From contig OX393584.1 in assembly GCA_947652605.1 (NCBI GenBank), forward strand, positions 31,607,467-31,671,466: a DNA stretch of 64,000 nucleotides, in the 5' to 3' direction. The notes under the pieces were generated by a model that saw only the letters and a list, made by a program, of their open reading frames with translations, made no database searches and was not told where the DNA came from. Shown here piece by piece: positions 12,801 through 23,118 of this stretch. The DNA is from Elmis aenea. Lineage: Eukaryota; Arthropoda; Insecta; Coleoptera; Elmidae. The first letter of the stretch is position 1, and every line of letters starts with the position of its first letter. The translations under genes were made by a program, and so were the position numbers.

Positions 12801-15800
12801 ATGTTAATAAAAACATTTGTTTTGTTGTAATTAAGCACACTCGATTAGCAGAATACATCGACAAGGTTTTATTTTTATTTAAAATTTGTTAGCAGTGTCG
12901 TAATAAAAATACAAATTATTGGTGTTGGGTTCTTTAAAAAATGCTTCATTTAAGTCATCGCATGAGCTACTATTAATTCATTGAAAAATTTACTGAAACT
13001 GTATTCGAAAATTATTTGCCGAAGTGGAAGTGTATGTCATTGTAAAAAAAGAGAGTCTCTGCAAGTAGTATTTGTTTCTTGCGATGACATAATAAACTAA
13101 AATAATGGTTTTGCATAACAAGCGACATAGTGTTTGTTTTATTATTAAATAAAAAATATTGCAACGTCATGTGATAAATAATTTCCTGCGATTTAAATAA
13201 AGAAGACGTTTATTGTGGTTTCCTTTTAAAATAAAAAAAGTTATAGGAGTGCGACATTCAAACTGAATCACCCGCCACCCAGTGTAGTCCAAATTGCGTT
13301 ACTTTTTGCTGTGTACAATACGAATTGAATTCTTGCGAATTTATTTTGCGCTGTTTTATCATTATCGCAACAAGTTCAACGGCATTTATCTAGGCAATTC
13401 AGCTAAAGAATCTAAAGCATCTGGATGTTGTAATAATCTGGCTGCATTTGGTATATTTTCTTGATTACTTAAGATAACCCAGGTGACATTTAAGTATGCT
13501 ACAACATTTTTTTATTTTCAAGTGAAATTTTCATTTACAAACAAATTATAGCGCAACGTAATTTTAAAATTTGTTTCATGTTGGATCTATTTATATTAGT
13601 TCCGTTTTTGTTTAGTAGTGTTTTACTTAAAAGTGTAAGAAACTGATATAAACATCATCTGGAAGCCATAACTATATGTCGGTCTAAAAGAATGTTATTT
13701 CTAGTTGATTGGGGCAAATTAATGGTCAACCAGGGGCGACGAGAGACGTCGTCGTGTCTGGGAAGAAACTTTTACATGGGCCCCAAGTAAATAAATTAGT
13801 TGAAAATGTATTTACTAAAAAACAAGTTGTGGGATGATGTCCGGGCTCAGGGAATTTAACCCCTCTATCGACAGCCGTGTGGTTAACTTAACGCAGTGAT
13901 TTCCAACCTGTGGGGCGCGCCCGCCTAGGGGGGCGCGAGACTATTGCAACGGGGGCGCGTAGCTGTTACCAAAAATCATTTTTGAATACAAACAAACAAA
14001 AAGAACTTTGTTTATACAGAATATGGTGTATTGTTTTGTAGTCCATTAAATAATTCTTATTTATCAGAACAGTATTTATGAAATTAGATTGTAACTAAAA
14101 GTGAGGGGGGCGCAAAAAATTTTTTATGAAAAAGGGGGGCGGAGGTACAAAAAGGTTGGAAACCACTGACTTAACGCATTGAATGAATTAATGGGTCCAC
14201 AAACATTTGATTGTGTCGCTGTCTGCTATAGTTAATAAAAGTACAAAACAAAACTGAATGTTTAACAGTTTTGTACAGATTATTTGAACAATGAACTAAG
14301 CAGTAATTAGCTGTTTTTGCAGATTATAATTATAAATGCGGTTGCATTGTACTTAACAGTTGATAAAGGTTAATTAAAAAAGTTACCAGTGAAATGTTAA
14401 TATATTATCAATAAAAATTTAATTTTGTCGCTGTTCTTGGTGTAGGTACCTCTTAATTCGAGACCCTGTCACTATGGAGATGTTAATTAATATAAGAGAT
14501 AGGAATTCGGTTAAGCAAAAACTACATATACAGTGCTGTGCAAAAGTATGGGAACAGACAAGTATCTAGGACACTTTTAAAGTTATTACAATGAAATTTG
14601 GCATATGACCGTTATCCTGTGTTCCGGATTTTATGAAAATATTGAGGTTGCATACGACTTCCAGCTCAACCGAAAACGGGCCCAAACTATGAAATTTTAT
14701 GCAGAGCGCCCTGTATATTTTTATATTTTTTTATTTCTCTTTAAATCACGATTTTGTTGTTATATTAAGGCAACGTAATATTTTCAAGGGAAGGTAGACA
14801 GCGGTAATTATGAAACAATTAAAAGAAAAAACAAGAAAGTTGTAATTTTATGTTTTCCCTACGAATTTTCGAGATATTTTTTATATTGAAGATATGCTGT
14901 AATATACAGTGTAAATTGCCTTTTCGGTCGGATGTTCTATTGTTTTTGAGCATTCTAAATAGGCTTAATTTCTTTTAAACGCGAATTTTAAAAAATGCCA
15001 ATCTTGCAGTATTAAAAAAAAAGTTATGTTTTTGTGGTTAAGTTAACTTGTACATACTTTGATGGTTTATATTCTTTATTAAGGCCTAAAATAACGCGTA
15101 TAAGAAGTTTTAAGCCATTTGCTCAAAATCTTTTTGAAGTGTATACGGTTTTTTGTGTTAAATATCGCACTTGCAATTTTGCAATCATGTTTGTAATTTG
15201 AGTCTTCTTCCTAAAATGCGATTCTGACGTAATGCCATAAGTTAAATGTATTATATGTTTACAGAAAAATAAGTAATGAAAATAATATTATGTTAATGAA
15301 ACAACTTTACGTTTATAAAGATACTATTTAATTTCTGAATTTTGAAGTAAAAGCAATGCAACTACAGTAATTGTTACATAAAAAACTAACTGTTCATTTA
15401 CCGACTCAAAGTTATGGGAGGAATCTAACATTAAAAACGGAAATCAAATATCTTAATTCGTTTCCGAGATATAACCTAAAGATAAGATATGGATATTATT
15501 TAAAAAAAAATCGCAACTAATTTGTTGTTATTTATTAAGGAAATATAAAAACATACAGTTAGCAGCTAACAGTTTGGTAATGTTTGCTACATTTTTGACT
15601 GACGAAAACTTTATATTTTTCTGATGTCTTCTTAAATATGTTTTTCTGCGTCCGTCCAGAAGATCAGTTGTTTCCGATCAATTTTTAGGTTGGAAAATAC
15701 ATCTTTACTGGCCTAGGCCAGAAAGTAACTGGTTGCCATGGTAATGAGTTGTCTTTACCGGCCTAGGCCGGAAAGTAACTGGTTGCCATGGTGATGATTT

Positions 15801-18800
15801 TTTTTTGTTGAGTTGCGCTGTCAAACAAGCGCTATTATACCACCAAGCGAGTTTTCACTTGTAGTTTGTTAAGTTATTGTTTGATTATGGATGGTGATTT
15901 TGATGTCAGTGGCGGACGCAGAAAAATATTGTCCGGAAAGTGTCTTTACTGGACTCGTACGCTTTCAGGACTCGCCTACGGCTCGTGCAACAACTGCCCA
16001 CTCGTTCACACTTTCCGGTCTTGTTACGCAAATAACTATTTTTGCTTATACCGTACAAATAAGACGCTTAAATTAAACAATTGTGCACATTCACATTACA
16101 AAAGAAAGTCTTAAAACTGCATCAGCTTATTACCTTAGCAAAAATAAGTTACCAAGTTGCAAACGTTTGCGTTTCTGCTGAGGGGGTAATTTTGCCTGTA
16201 AAGCAGAATTTTGAAATTCTGAAACGTGCCACAAATATGATATTCCTTTATTTGCTTATCTCAGCTAACAATGGGATAGCAATTACGCACAATAAATTGC
16301 AAAATGTGTTGTTTTTATATTCAAATAAAAAACGTGTACTGTTATTCTTCTATCACTACAAAAATGATGCAAGATGATTATGCCGAAAGTGTACTGAATT
16401 ATTTATGTCTTTCGGGACACTATCTGCCATAGGCGAAGAAAAACTTTGCTGCATTTGCAATTTCTCATTTAAAAAACTACATCGTTGGAAGAATTTTTAT
16501 TGTGAAAAATTAATTTTTGTTCCGTAGTTGACAAGTGTGGGTTGTTCTTTAGTTAATTTCTGTTAAATTGCTTGGAAATTATTGCACCTACTTGTTACCG
16601 CTTCCTAGCGACTGATTTCCTATGCATATTAAGCAATTTGTCAACACACTTTATGTACACTAAAATATAAATGAATAGGTGTGACACTGCCAATTTGGTA
16701 TAAACAGTTTGCTTGCTGTGTACATATGTGATTTATTGCGGATTAAAAAACGAGATAAATAAGTTTTTCATGCAACCCTGCGACTTGCGCATTTTGTTTG
16801 CAGTTGGTTGCGTATATTTGTAAATAAACTGTTTGTTTTAACTATTTATCTGTAATTATTATCATATGATTTTTAAGTATATTTTTGTTAGTATATAAAA
16901 ATCTAACAAGGTTAAGTATATTACAACATAAATATCTTATTATTTCTGGTTGATAAAAGCACAGAAAAATGTTCACGAGTACAAACAAATATTTTTGATT
17001 GTATACGATTAAATAATAATTTTATTTACTAACTGTTTTTAATAATTTAAGGGTTTGCAAATTAGTTTTGATCAGGGCCGGATTAAGATAATTTCACTCC
17101 CCGGACAGACTCGTTGTATGGCGCCCCTTATGCAAACCCATACATGTTTAAAATGAGGAAAATGGGCTTTTTAATGGTGTTGTAGCGTAGCCAACTAAAG
17201 GTTTTATTAGAAAATGCGCTTTGCCACTTATCGCGCTGTGTAAACAATTTTAAAATAATTAAATGTAACTTTTAACCCTACTATATCTACAAAACTCTCC
17301 TCAAAAAAAAAAAATTGTCACCAAATACAGCGGAAATATTTCGAATTAAAAAGAAAAGAAATCCTTTCTTTTTGTCTTGTGTATCCAGCGCATCAAGAAT
17401 TATTTTTTTTTAAATTATAATATTGCTGAGTGATTATTAAAAATTGGAACATTTTGCTTAATCTAATCGAGTTTGTATCCTAATGATTGCATTTGTATTT
17501 GGCGCACCCTGTTTATAATTATATTAATTGATTTAATAATCAGTTCTGCACTGAAGGCGATGTTTGTCATGTGGTTGAATATATATTATTACATAAAATA
17601 GTATGAAATATGTTATTTGAATATAAAAATGTTCTAGGAAAAGTCAAAGAAATAAATTATTGTAATGTAACTAGTAAATAACAAGTCAACGAATTGGCTA
17701 AGCGATTTATTTCAAGGCTTACACGTTACAAAATCAAAATATGACGCAAAATTCATTTGGCATTTAAATTTTAAGTAATGGATTAACTTTCATTTGGTTT
17801 CAACGCATTCAAAGCGTTTTTTTAAGAGTAGCCTCTTTTTTATTAGGTATAATACATAGTATTATTTAGTCTGTAAAGCTAAGCTATGATACAAACATTA
17901 ATCTCAAATTTAATTATTACTTAATTTTTATGTTCTGATATAATTCATGTAAATCTGTCAATGTCATAGTAAAAATGATTAAAACCTATTCTTGAAATAC
18001 CTATTAGAGTATTAAAAATTAAAATAAAAAACGATTGTTATTGTTTGTCGTATTTAAAGTACCTACTAAGCACTTACAAGATTGGTGAAAATAACTGTAA
18101 CTTTTTTTTTATTACCTGGATATTTTCCGATGCAGTACCTTTAGTAGCTTAAATTTATATTTTCACTTAATCTGTACAAATTTATGGCGTAGTTTAAATT
18201 TTGATTTGAACAAATTATGCTCTTATGCGAAACATCGAAATTCTTTGAATTTTTGATATAAAACTTATACTCGTTGCAAATGATCAATAACACGTTTTTC
18301 TATCTGATAGGTTTAAGCCACATTAAATTTGGCGCCAAAGCGTGCGAATTTAATATTGATTAATTTGAAAAACCTAGGGATTCTTATGAATTTCCCCAGT
18401 CTATCAGATGGATAGGTGGCAAATAATGTTAGATGAAATGTCGTCTTAAAATAGACAAAACTGTACCTTTGAGCACCGTAAGTTAATAATAACACCGTGT
18501 TCATGTGAATGTTATAATTAATTCATAATGTTGTTTAAGAATGTATTTCAATTAATAAGCAGTCGACATTTATAATTTTTTAAATGTGCTAGGAGTTTTT
18601 GTAAAATTTATTTTAATAGAAATGCCAGGTTGTTAAATTATGTGGATACCCATGAAACTATATACTTTAATTAAAAAATGTAAATAATTTTCATAGATTA
18701 GAAATCTTTTGTGTTTGTACGTTAAATTTAATCAAAATCAAATTATGCTGACTTGAAATTCATTTTACAGATGTAAATGTGCACAATAAAGATAATGGTA

Positions 18801-20773
18801 AAAAAATGGAAGAAGAGTGGGAGTTAGTGCCCCCTGATGGTGGTTGGGGCTGGCTAGTCCTTGTTGGATCTATGCTTGTCAATATTCTCGTACCAGGAAC
18901 TGTAAAATCGTTTGGAGTATTATTCGTTGAGTTCTTGGAGGTATTTGAGGCTTCGCCAGCTGCAGCGGCTTGGATTCCGGCGCTATGTTACTTTTTGTAC
19001 AGCTCTCTTGGTAAGTGTATAATTTGTTAAAAAATTGAGCTTAGTAAAAAATACGTTTTTTTTTGCAGGCCCTGTCTCCAGTATTCTTTCTCTAAAATAT
19101 TCATATAGAACTGTGACACTTATAGGAGGATCATTTGCTGCAGCAGGAATGATAATAAGTTTTTGGGCCACTTCTGTATCATATCTTTATGTGAGGTACG
19201 TTCTCATTAATATTTAATTTTGTGGAATCTTAGTAGAGTTTTTGTAGTTACGGGGTGCTGGTAGGAACTGGAGCGGGACTAGCATTTCCTCCAACTGTTT
19301 ACATTGTAACCAGCTATTTTGTAAGATTACGTGGTCTGGCAAATGGCTTATGCATTTCTGGCTCAGCCTTTGGTTCCATCATTTTACCACCACTTTTACG
19401 TGTTCTACTCGAGGTGTATGGCTACAGGTGAATACTTGTCTAAGTACCTGCCGACAAGGCAGGGAGGTATTTATTACAATGTTTTCAGAGGTGCCGTGCT
19501 TGTTATGGGAGCCATTACCCTGAACGTTTGGGTAGCAGCTTTATTCTATGATCCAGTTGAGAAGCATCTTAAGAAAGTTGCAAAAAAAAATGATGATGAA
19601 GATGAAGATCAAGAACAAGAAGAAGATTTCAAAACTACGAAACCTAAATTTATGATTAGCACCGAAGACAATAGTGCATCCTTCCATCAATTAAATACAA
19701 GCGATTCCTTTGTCGAAAATCAAGACATCCACACTAATTCATTTATTCGTAGTGCATCGAGTGCAGCTGTGCCCAATTATAGAAGTTATGCTGGAGGTCG
19801 TGAACGTAAAATCAGCGTTCCTACAAGTCGTGGAGAAATGACAAGAGTTCGTTCAATTACAGGTGGTTCACGTAACCAGATGACTAGTTCTTCGACACTT
19901 CATGCTGTACCGGAGGGTGTCAATGCCATGGATATATACTCACATGGTAGACTTCCTTCTACTAGAAGACCTAGACCTCCGAGACGTAGTCCGTCCACCA
20001 GTTCCTTTCAATACATTAGTACCCCCTATCATGGTAGCACTCTTACTTTACAACCAGAAATTTTTGCAAGTTCTTTCAGTCTTAAAACAGGTTCTTGTGT
20101 ACAGAAACAGGATGGCAAAAAAGATGAGGATGAGCCTGTTGAAAAGCCTAGACTTTTCGATGTTTCGCTCCTCAAAGACCCAATTTACCTGATTATTCTC
20201 ATTTCAAATTCTACTAATGCTATTAGCTACACCAATTTTATAATACTTTTGCCATCCTATGCTCTTACATTAGGCTATGGCAAAACTTCAGGGGCACTTT
20301 TACTTTCTTTAGTTTCAGCTTTAGATCTGGTGGGTCGTATTGGTGGTTCTGCACTTTCTGATATATCACTTTTTCCAAAGGAATGGTACTTCATAGGTGG
20401 TTTACTAGTGTCTGGCATTTCTTTGGCATTGTTACCCTTTGCAGAAACTTATACTTTGTTGAGCGTGTTTTGTGCCTTTTTTGGCCTAGGCTCTGGTGTC
20501 TATGTCGGTATAACAGCTGTTATTATGGCGGATATGCTTGGTACTGAAAGACTGCAATCAACATACGGAATTTCTTTATTTGTAAACGGAATAATACAAC
20601 TAGTTGGTCCACCTCTTTGTGGAGTATGGTTTGAAAAGATTAAGTCATATGTGCCAATATTTTTTTGGTTGGGAATAGTATTAGTGGTAGGAGCTTCGCT
20701 TTGGATTTTCGTTCCTTTTATAAAAAGATCAAAAATTTCCAAGAAACAAATGGACGCTGAAGAATTACCATAA
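3806..20773 (+). CDS. SLC16-family monocarboxylate transporter
   Basis: Five exons (3806-3971, 18771-19010, 19069-19195, 19248-19427, 19489-20773) join with matching phases and GT-AG borders to 665 residues. Residues 1-67 are a polar N-terminus. The SLC16 signature PDGGWGW at 77-83 leads into membrane segment 1. About six segments precede a cytosolic loop of roughly 200 residues (about 260-460) that starts very acidic (DDEDEDQEQEED) and is then Ser/Arg-rich. Segments 7-12 follow. In segment 8, Asp517 and Arg521 (LDLVGR) have the D-x3-R spacing of the pair needed for proton-coupled transport in mammalian MCT1. A role in plasma-membrane transport of lactate, pyruvate or related acids is inferred; substrate cannot be read. 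Intron 1 is 14.8 kb, intron 4 only 61 bp and open in frame. An alternative start is Met68 (18806), which would drop exon 1. Confidence 0.93.
4305..4330. repeat. Perfect 12-bp hairpin
   Basis: CAATCACCTTAT and ATAAGGTGATTG are exact reverse complements separated by two bases. The hairpin is isolated, with no longer inverted repeat around it. It may be a relic of element ends or a chance palindrome. Confidence 0.7.
4797..4820. repeat. (AATA)n microsatellite
   Basis: About five or six tandem copies of a taaa/aata unit, following a short run of alternating AT. Confidence 0.85.
5610..9035. repeat. Large imperfect inverted repeat with 2.1 kb spacer
   Basis: The left arm (about 5610-6170) and right arm (about 8285-9035) are diverged reverse complements. 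Examples are aatgaaagtggtg(c/t) at 5688 against caccactttcat near 8930; tttcgagatatttaaggg near 5720 against ccccaaatatctcgaaac near 8893; acatggcgaatttaattg at 5930 against caattcaattcgccatgt near 8520; and tggatattttaaa near 6078 against ttttaaaatatccac near 8366. Identity looks roughly 75-85% by eye. Outer borders fade, and no target duplication was found. This is either an old long-arm transposon or an inverted duplication. Confidence 0.7.
11528..12160 (+). mobile_element. PIF/Harbinger deletion derivative
   Basis: The ends are inverted copies: AGCGGGGTACACACG then ACAAGTATATTGTGCAATAT on the left, mirrored by atattgtgcaatatacttgt and gtaccccccT on the right. The element is flanked by TAA at 11525-11527 and 12161-12163, the 3-bp target typical of PIF/Harbinger. 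A transposase N-terminal remnant lies inside. At 633 bp it lacks the DDE catalytic domain. Confidence 0.85.
11668..11944 (+). pseudogene. Broken Harbinger transposase N-terminal fragment
   Basis: Two overlapping frames together resemble the N-terminus of insect Harbinger transposases (HARBI1-like). One frame gives RRLWTIEWYLKREKFSDIKL up to about 11830. The next frame, from 11828, gives DYKNYLRMDEATFDVMLKKI and runs on to a stop at 11942-11944. The motif YLRM(D/S)..TF..LL..I.P.I.KQ.T is characteristic of the family. The switch of frame and the stop show it is not functional. Everything downstream, including the catalytic DDE core, is deleted. Confidence 0.8.
13180..13283. repeat. Solo end of the GGTGATTCA element family
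   Basis: Read on the minus strand, this begins ggcgggtgattcagtttg, then tgtcgcactcctataactt and ends near a tcgcaggaaatta motif. It matches the ends of the elements at 56.1 and 57.0 kb. No partner end was found here. Confidence 0.6.
13894..14168. mobile_element. hAT MITE with perfect 8-bp target duplication
   Basis: The ends are CAGTGATTTCCAACCTGTGG on the left and AAAAGGTTGGAAACCACTG on the right. The flanks are a perfect ACTTAACG at 13886-13893 and 14169-14176. The subterminal regions are rich in ggggcgcg. No ORF. The perfect duplication suggests a fairly recent insertion. Confidence 0.9.
14531..14720. repeat. Tc1/mariner-like single end
   Basis: TA is followed by CAGTGCTGTGCAAAAGTATG, a sequence typical of Tc1/mariner ends. 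I could not find the matching inverted end before 16 kb. The segment also carries a gcgccctgtatattt motif near 14706. It is treated as a remnant. Confidence 0.5.
15702..15801 (+). repeat. 50-bp tandem duplication with GGCCTAGGCC core
   Basis: Two direct copies of a 50-bp unit (tcttta(c)tggcctaggcc..gaaagtaactggttgccatgg) start at 15702 and 15752 and differ at only a few bases. Each holds the palindrome GGCCTAGGCC. A related ccggaaagtgtctttactgg phrase occurs at about 15932. Confidence 0.85.
17073..17511. repeat. hAT-like fragment (CAGGGCCGGATTAAG end)
   Basis: The left end CAGGGCCGGATTAAG is a typical hAT terminus and is followed by a cgcccc-rich stretch. A possible right end is ggcgcaccctg at 17501-17511, but it matches the left end poorly. 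The flanks (gttttgat, tttataat) agree at only 5 of 8 positions. The right border is uncertain. Confidence 0.4.
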
Positions 20774-22234
20774 ACTTAAATTCAGTAGCAGAGCTCCAAA
20801 ACTGCAGACTTAATGTATCTCATCACCAATATAGTCAATTTTTGTACTTAGGAAATAATTAAATAATTTAACTTTACTTGTGTCTTCCCATTTAACATGT
20901 ATTGCAGAAATTATATTTAACTCATTTCATTTTGTTACCGCGAGTTATAATTGTGTAAATTTCTTATTAAACGAGACCCATACCAAACTGTACAGTTGTA
21001 GCAAATTACTTTATTAATAAAATGATAATAGGTACACTTGCCTTACAAATTAGCTAAGTAATTATGTTTATTTTTGTTTAACTTAAGCACATTTATATTT
21101 ACTTTTAATTTTAGGCACAATTTTAGGAAGGTACCATTTTTTCATATCAGGGTAGGTGCTGTTTTCTATATTACAGCTATATTTTTATATCTGACGGATA
21201 CCTAAATGTGATACCTGGTATAATTGTGATACAGGTGGTTTTAAAAATTGTGTTCCTCTAGTATCAAATTTGCTCATATTTGTAGTCTTTAAACAAATAA
21301 TTGAACTGCATGTAAATTTTATAGTGCCTGTTAAGAAAAATGTGTATGTTTAATAAATACTTTTTATAGTACGATGTTTCATTGTGAAAACCACAACTTT
21401 ATCTTCATTAAAGCAAGCACCGTAAACAACTTCTAAAAAACAAATTGTTACAAAATTGTCAGGTAAATTAATAATAGTGATTAAACAGTACTTGTTTATT
21501 TAACTTAATAATAATTGTATGTACAGGGACACTAATTATTTATACAGGTACAGGTTTGTATTCTATTATAGAATATTCAAATTGTTTTGCAGTTTTCAGA
21601 TACATACTGTTTAAACATGCTGCGACTAGCTAAACTACATTTTGAAAAATTGTCATACAAGTCCTTCACAATTTATACGTATGTACATACTAAATTTGTA
21701 TCAATTTTTTTATCGGCCATTGTTTTTTAAAACAACATTACAGGCTAAATAAAAATCAGTACTGTATACAAACTTATACACGGTATCCCTAATGGGACCA
21801 TCGATTTTGGTGAATTTAAGTGTGTTTTAGAACTTTTTAATTTAAGTATAATGGTATGTCCATTAATATTCAAATGTATCTATTTAAAAAAAGTACAATT
21901 TTTGACACAATTTTTTGTTAATTTTCTGTAACTTAATTGTTTTTTATGCTGCATGTTACTACATAAACCCATTGTTGAAAATTCATCATTTGTAATATGT
22001 GTCTGAAAAGTAAATAACACTTACATTTACACAAAGAGATAGTTACTTTAGGGACACCCTGTATATAATTACAGTATGTCTCTATAAAGAACTGTAATTA
22101 TTTAACAATTTTCTGTAGCATTTTCTTAACTATGCTACAATTTGATTGACAACACAAATATCATTTTATTGTTACCAATTACCATCTGTGTTCATTACCT
22201 ACTACTTTCATTAGGTTTATGCATTTAATAGTTA
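20774..22234. other. 3' UTR and downstream flank of the transporter
   Basis: Candidate AATAAA polyadenylation signals occur at 21016-21021 and 21352-21357, both about 250-600 bp past the stop, so the 3' UTR probably ends near 21.0-21.4 kb. A single transposon-like end (ttagggacaccctgtatata) is near 22049. Nothing else is recognised. Confidence 0.6.
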
Positions 22235-22371
22235 TACAGGATGTTGCTTGACGTAACGGCCAAACTTAAGGAGCATGTTCCAAGGAACATTTTTTGCTTA
22301 AATTGCCTCAATTTAAGCAAAAAATGTTGTATAAACTATAGTCCAACACTCGATGGTTATCGAGTTATAGA

Positions 22372-23118
22372 TACGGTGACCATCCGTACTGTATTATACA
22401 GTACAGTACTGTATTTTATTTTTAAGGCGCTGTACTGTATAATTTCAACAGAAATAAATGTACTGTATTTTATTTTTTTGTACTGTATGTACTGTATTTT
22501 TAATGTAATGAAAATTGTGCTAAATATAAACCAACTTTTTACATAGAGCAAGCATATACAAACATATAATTCAATATAATTTCCATCTTCAAAATTCGTG
22601 AGAGCAAAAGAATAAACAAACTTCATCCACATTTTTTGTTCCGTTCTTCCTAAAACACATTTTTTGTTCCGGTCTTCTTTAAAAAAAAAAACGTGAAAGC
22701 AAAAACAACGTAATCCACCTTTTGTACTGTATTTTTGTCTAGAAATAGGGCCTCTACTCATTATCCAACTTGTCGGGGCCGACCGTCGGAAACTCCGTGT
22801 CGGGTGTTGTCTACACACCTCCCGATCAGTCCAACCAACACAGCATAAACGTCATAACTTTTTTTATTATTTTGGCTCTGAAGCAATTTTGTGGATAACA
22901 AATTTATAAATAGCGTTAAATTTTCTTAAATAGTCTTTATCTAGAGGAATGTGGTGGGGCGGTTGGCTTTAGTTGGCTTGTTGGATGGTCTAGCCACCCG
23001 ACCGTTTCAACTGTCGGGTTGGTCGGGTGAAACACTACACATTAAACAATTTATCGGAATGGTCGGCCGGTTGTCCCGACAAATTGGTAGGTGAGTAGAG
23101 GCCTTCATGGTCACCGTA
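22372..23118. mobile_element. Nested hAT-like insertion in the fold-back arm
   Basis: Inverted ends TACGGTGACCAT and ATGGTCACCGTA are flanked by a perfect 8-bp duplication, GTTATAGA (22364-22371 and 23119-23126). Removing 22372-23126 restores the arm's match to the opposite arm. The interior is rich in tactgtatttta repeats and itself carries another inverted-repeat unit. Confidence 0.88.
22749..23103. mobile_element. Inner inverted-repeat unit (GGCCTCTACTCA ends)
   Basis: GGCCTCTACTCA with ttgtcgggg..cgacc on the left is mirrored by ggtcggccggttgtcccgac and TGAGTAGAGGCC on the right. No target duplication is visible, so it may be an independent 355-bp insertion or the subterminal inverted repeat of the surrounding hAT-like element. 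Confidence 0.65.

Larger units (their letters stand above)
3972..18770. other. Intron 1 of the monocarboxylate transporter, 14.8 kb
   Basis: The intron is bounded by AAAG|GTAAAA and TTTTACAG. It has no additional recognisable exon. It holds the large inverted repeat at 5.6-9.0 kb, the Harbinger derivative, hAT elements, a tandem duplication and a few single transposon ends listed separately. The remainder is AT-rich sequence in which I see nothing specific. Confidence 0.8.

Noticed and set aside
15866..16377. Overlapping plus-strand ORFs of 61-98 codons
   Set aside because: Frames disagree, codon use is not coding-like, no known motif, and the region follows a tandem repeat.
3972..18770. Splitting exon 1 (3806-3971) off as a separate small gene
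   Set aside because: Its donor is in phase 1 and joins the phase-1 acceptor at 18771 exactly, but the long intron means transcript evidence would settle it; Met68 remains an alternative start.
22357..22818. 153-codon minus-strand ORF
   Set aside because: It crosses the border between the fold-back arm and the nested hAT-like element, so it cannot be one gene; composition is tandem tactgtatttta repeats.
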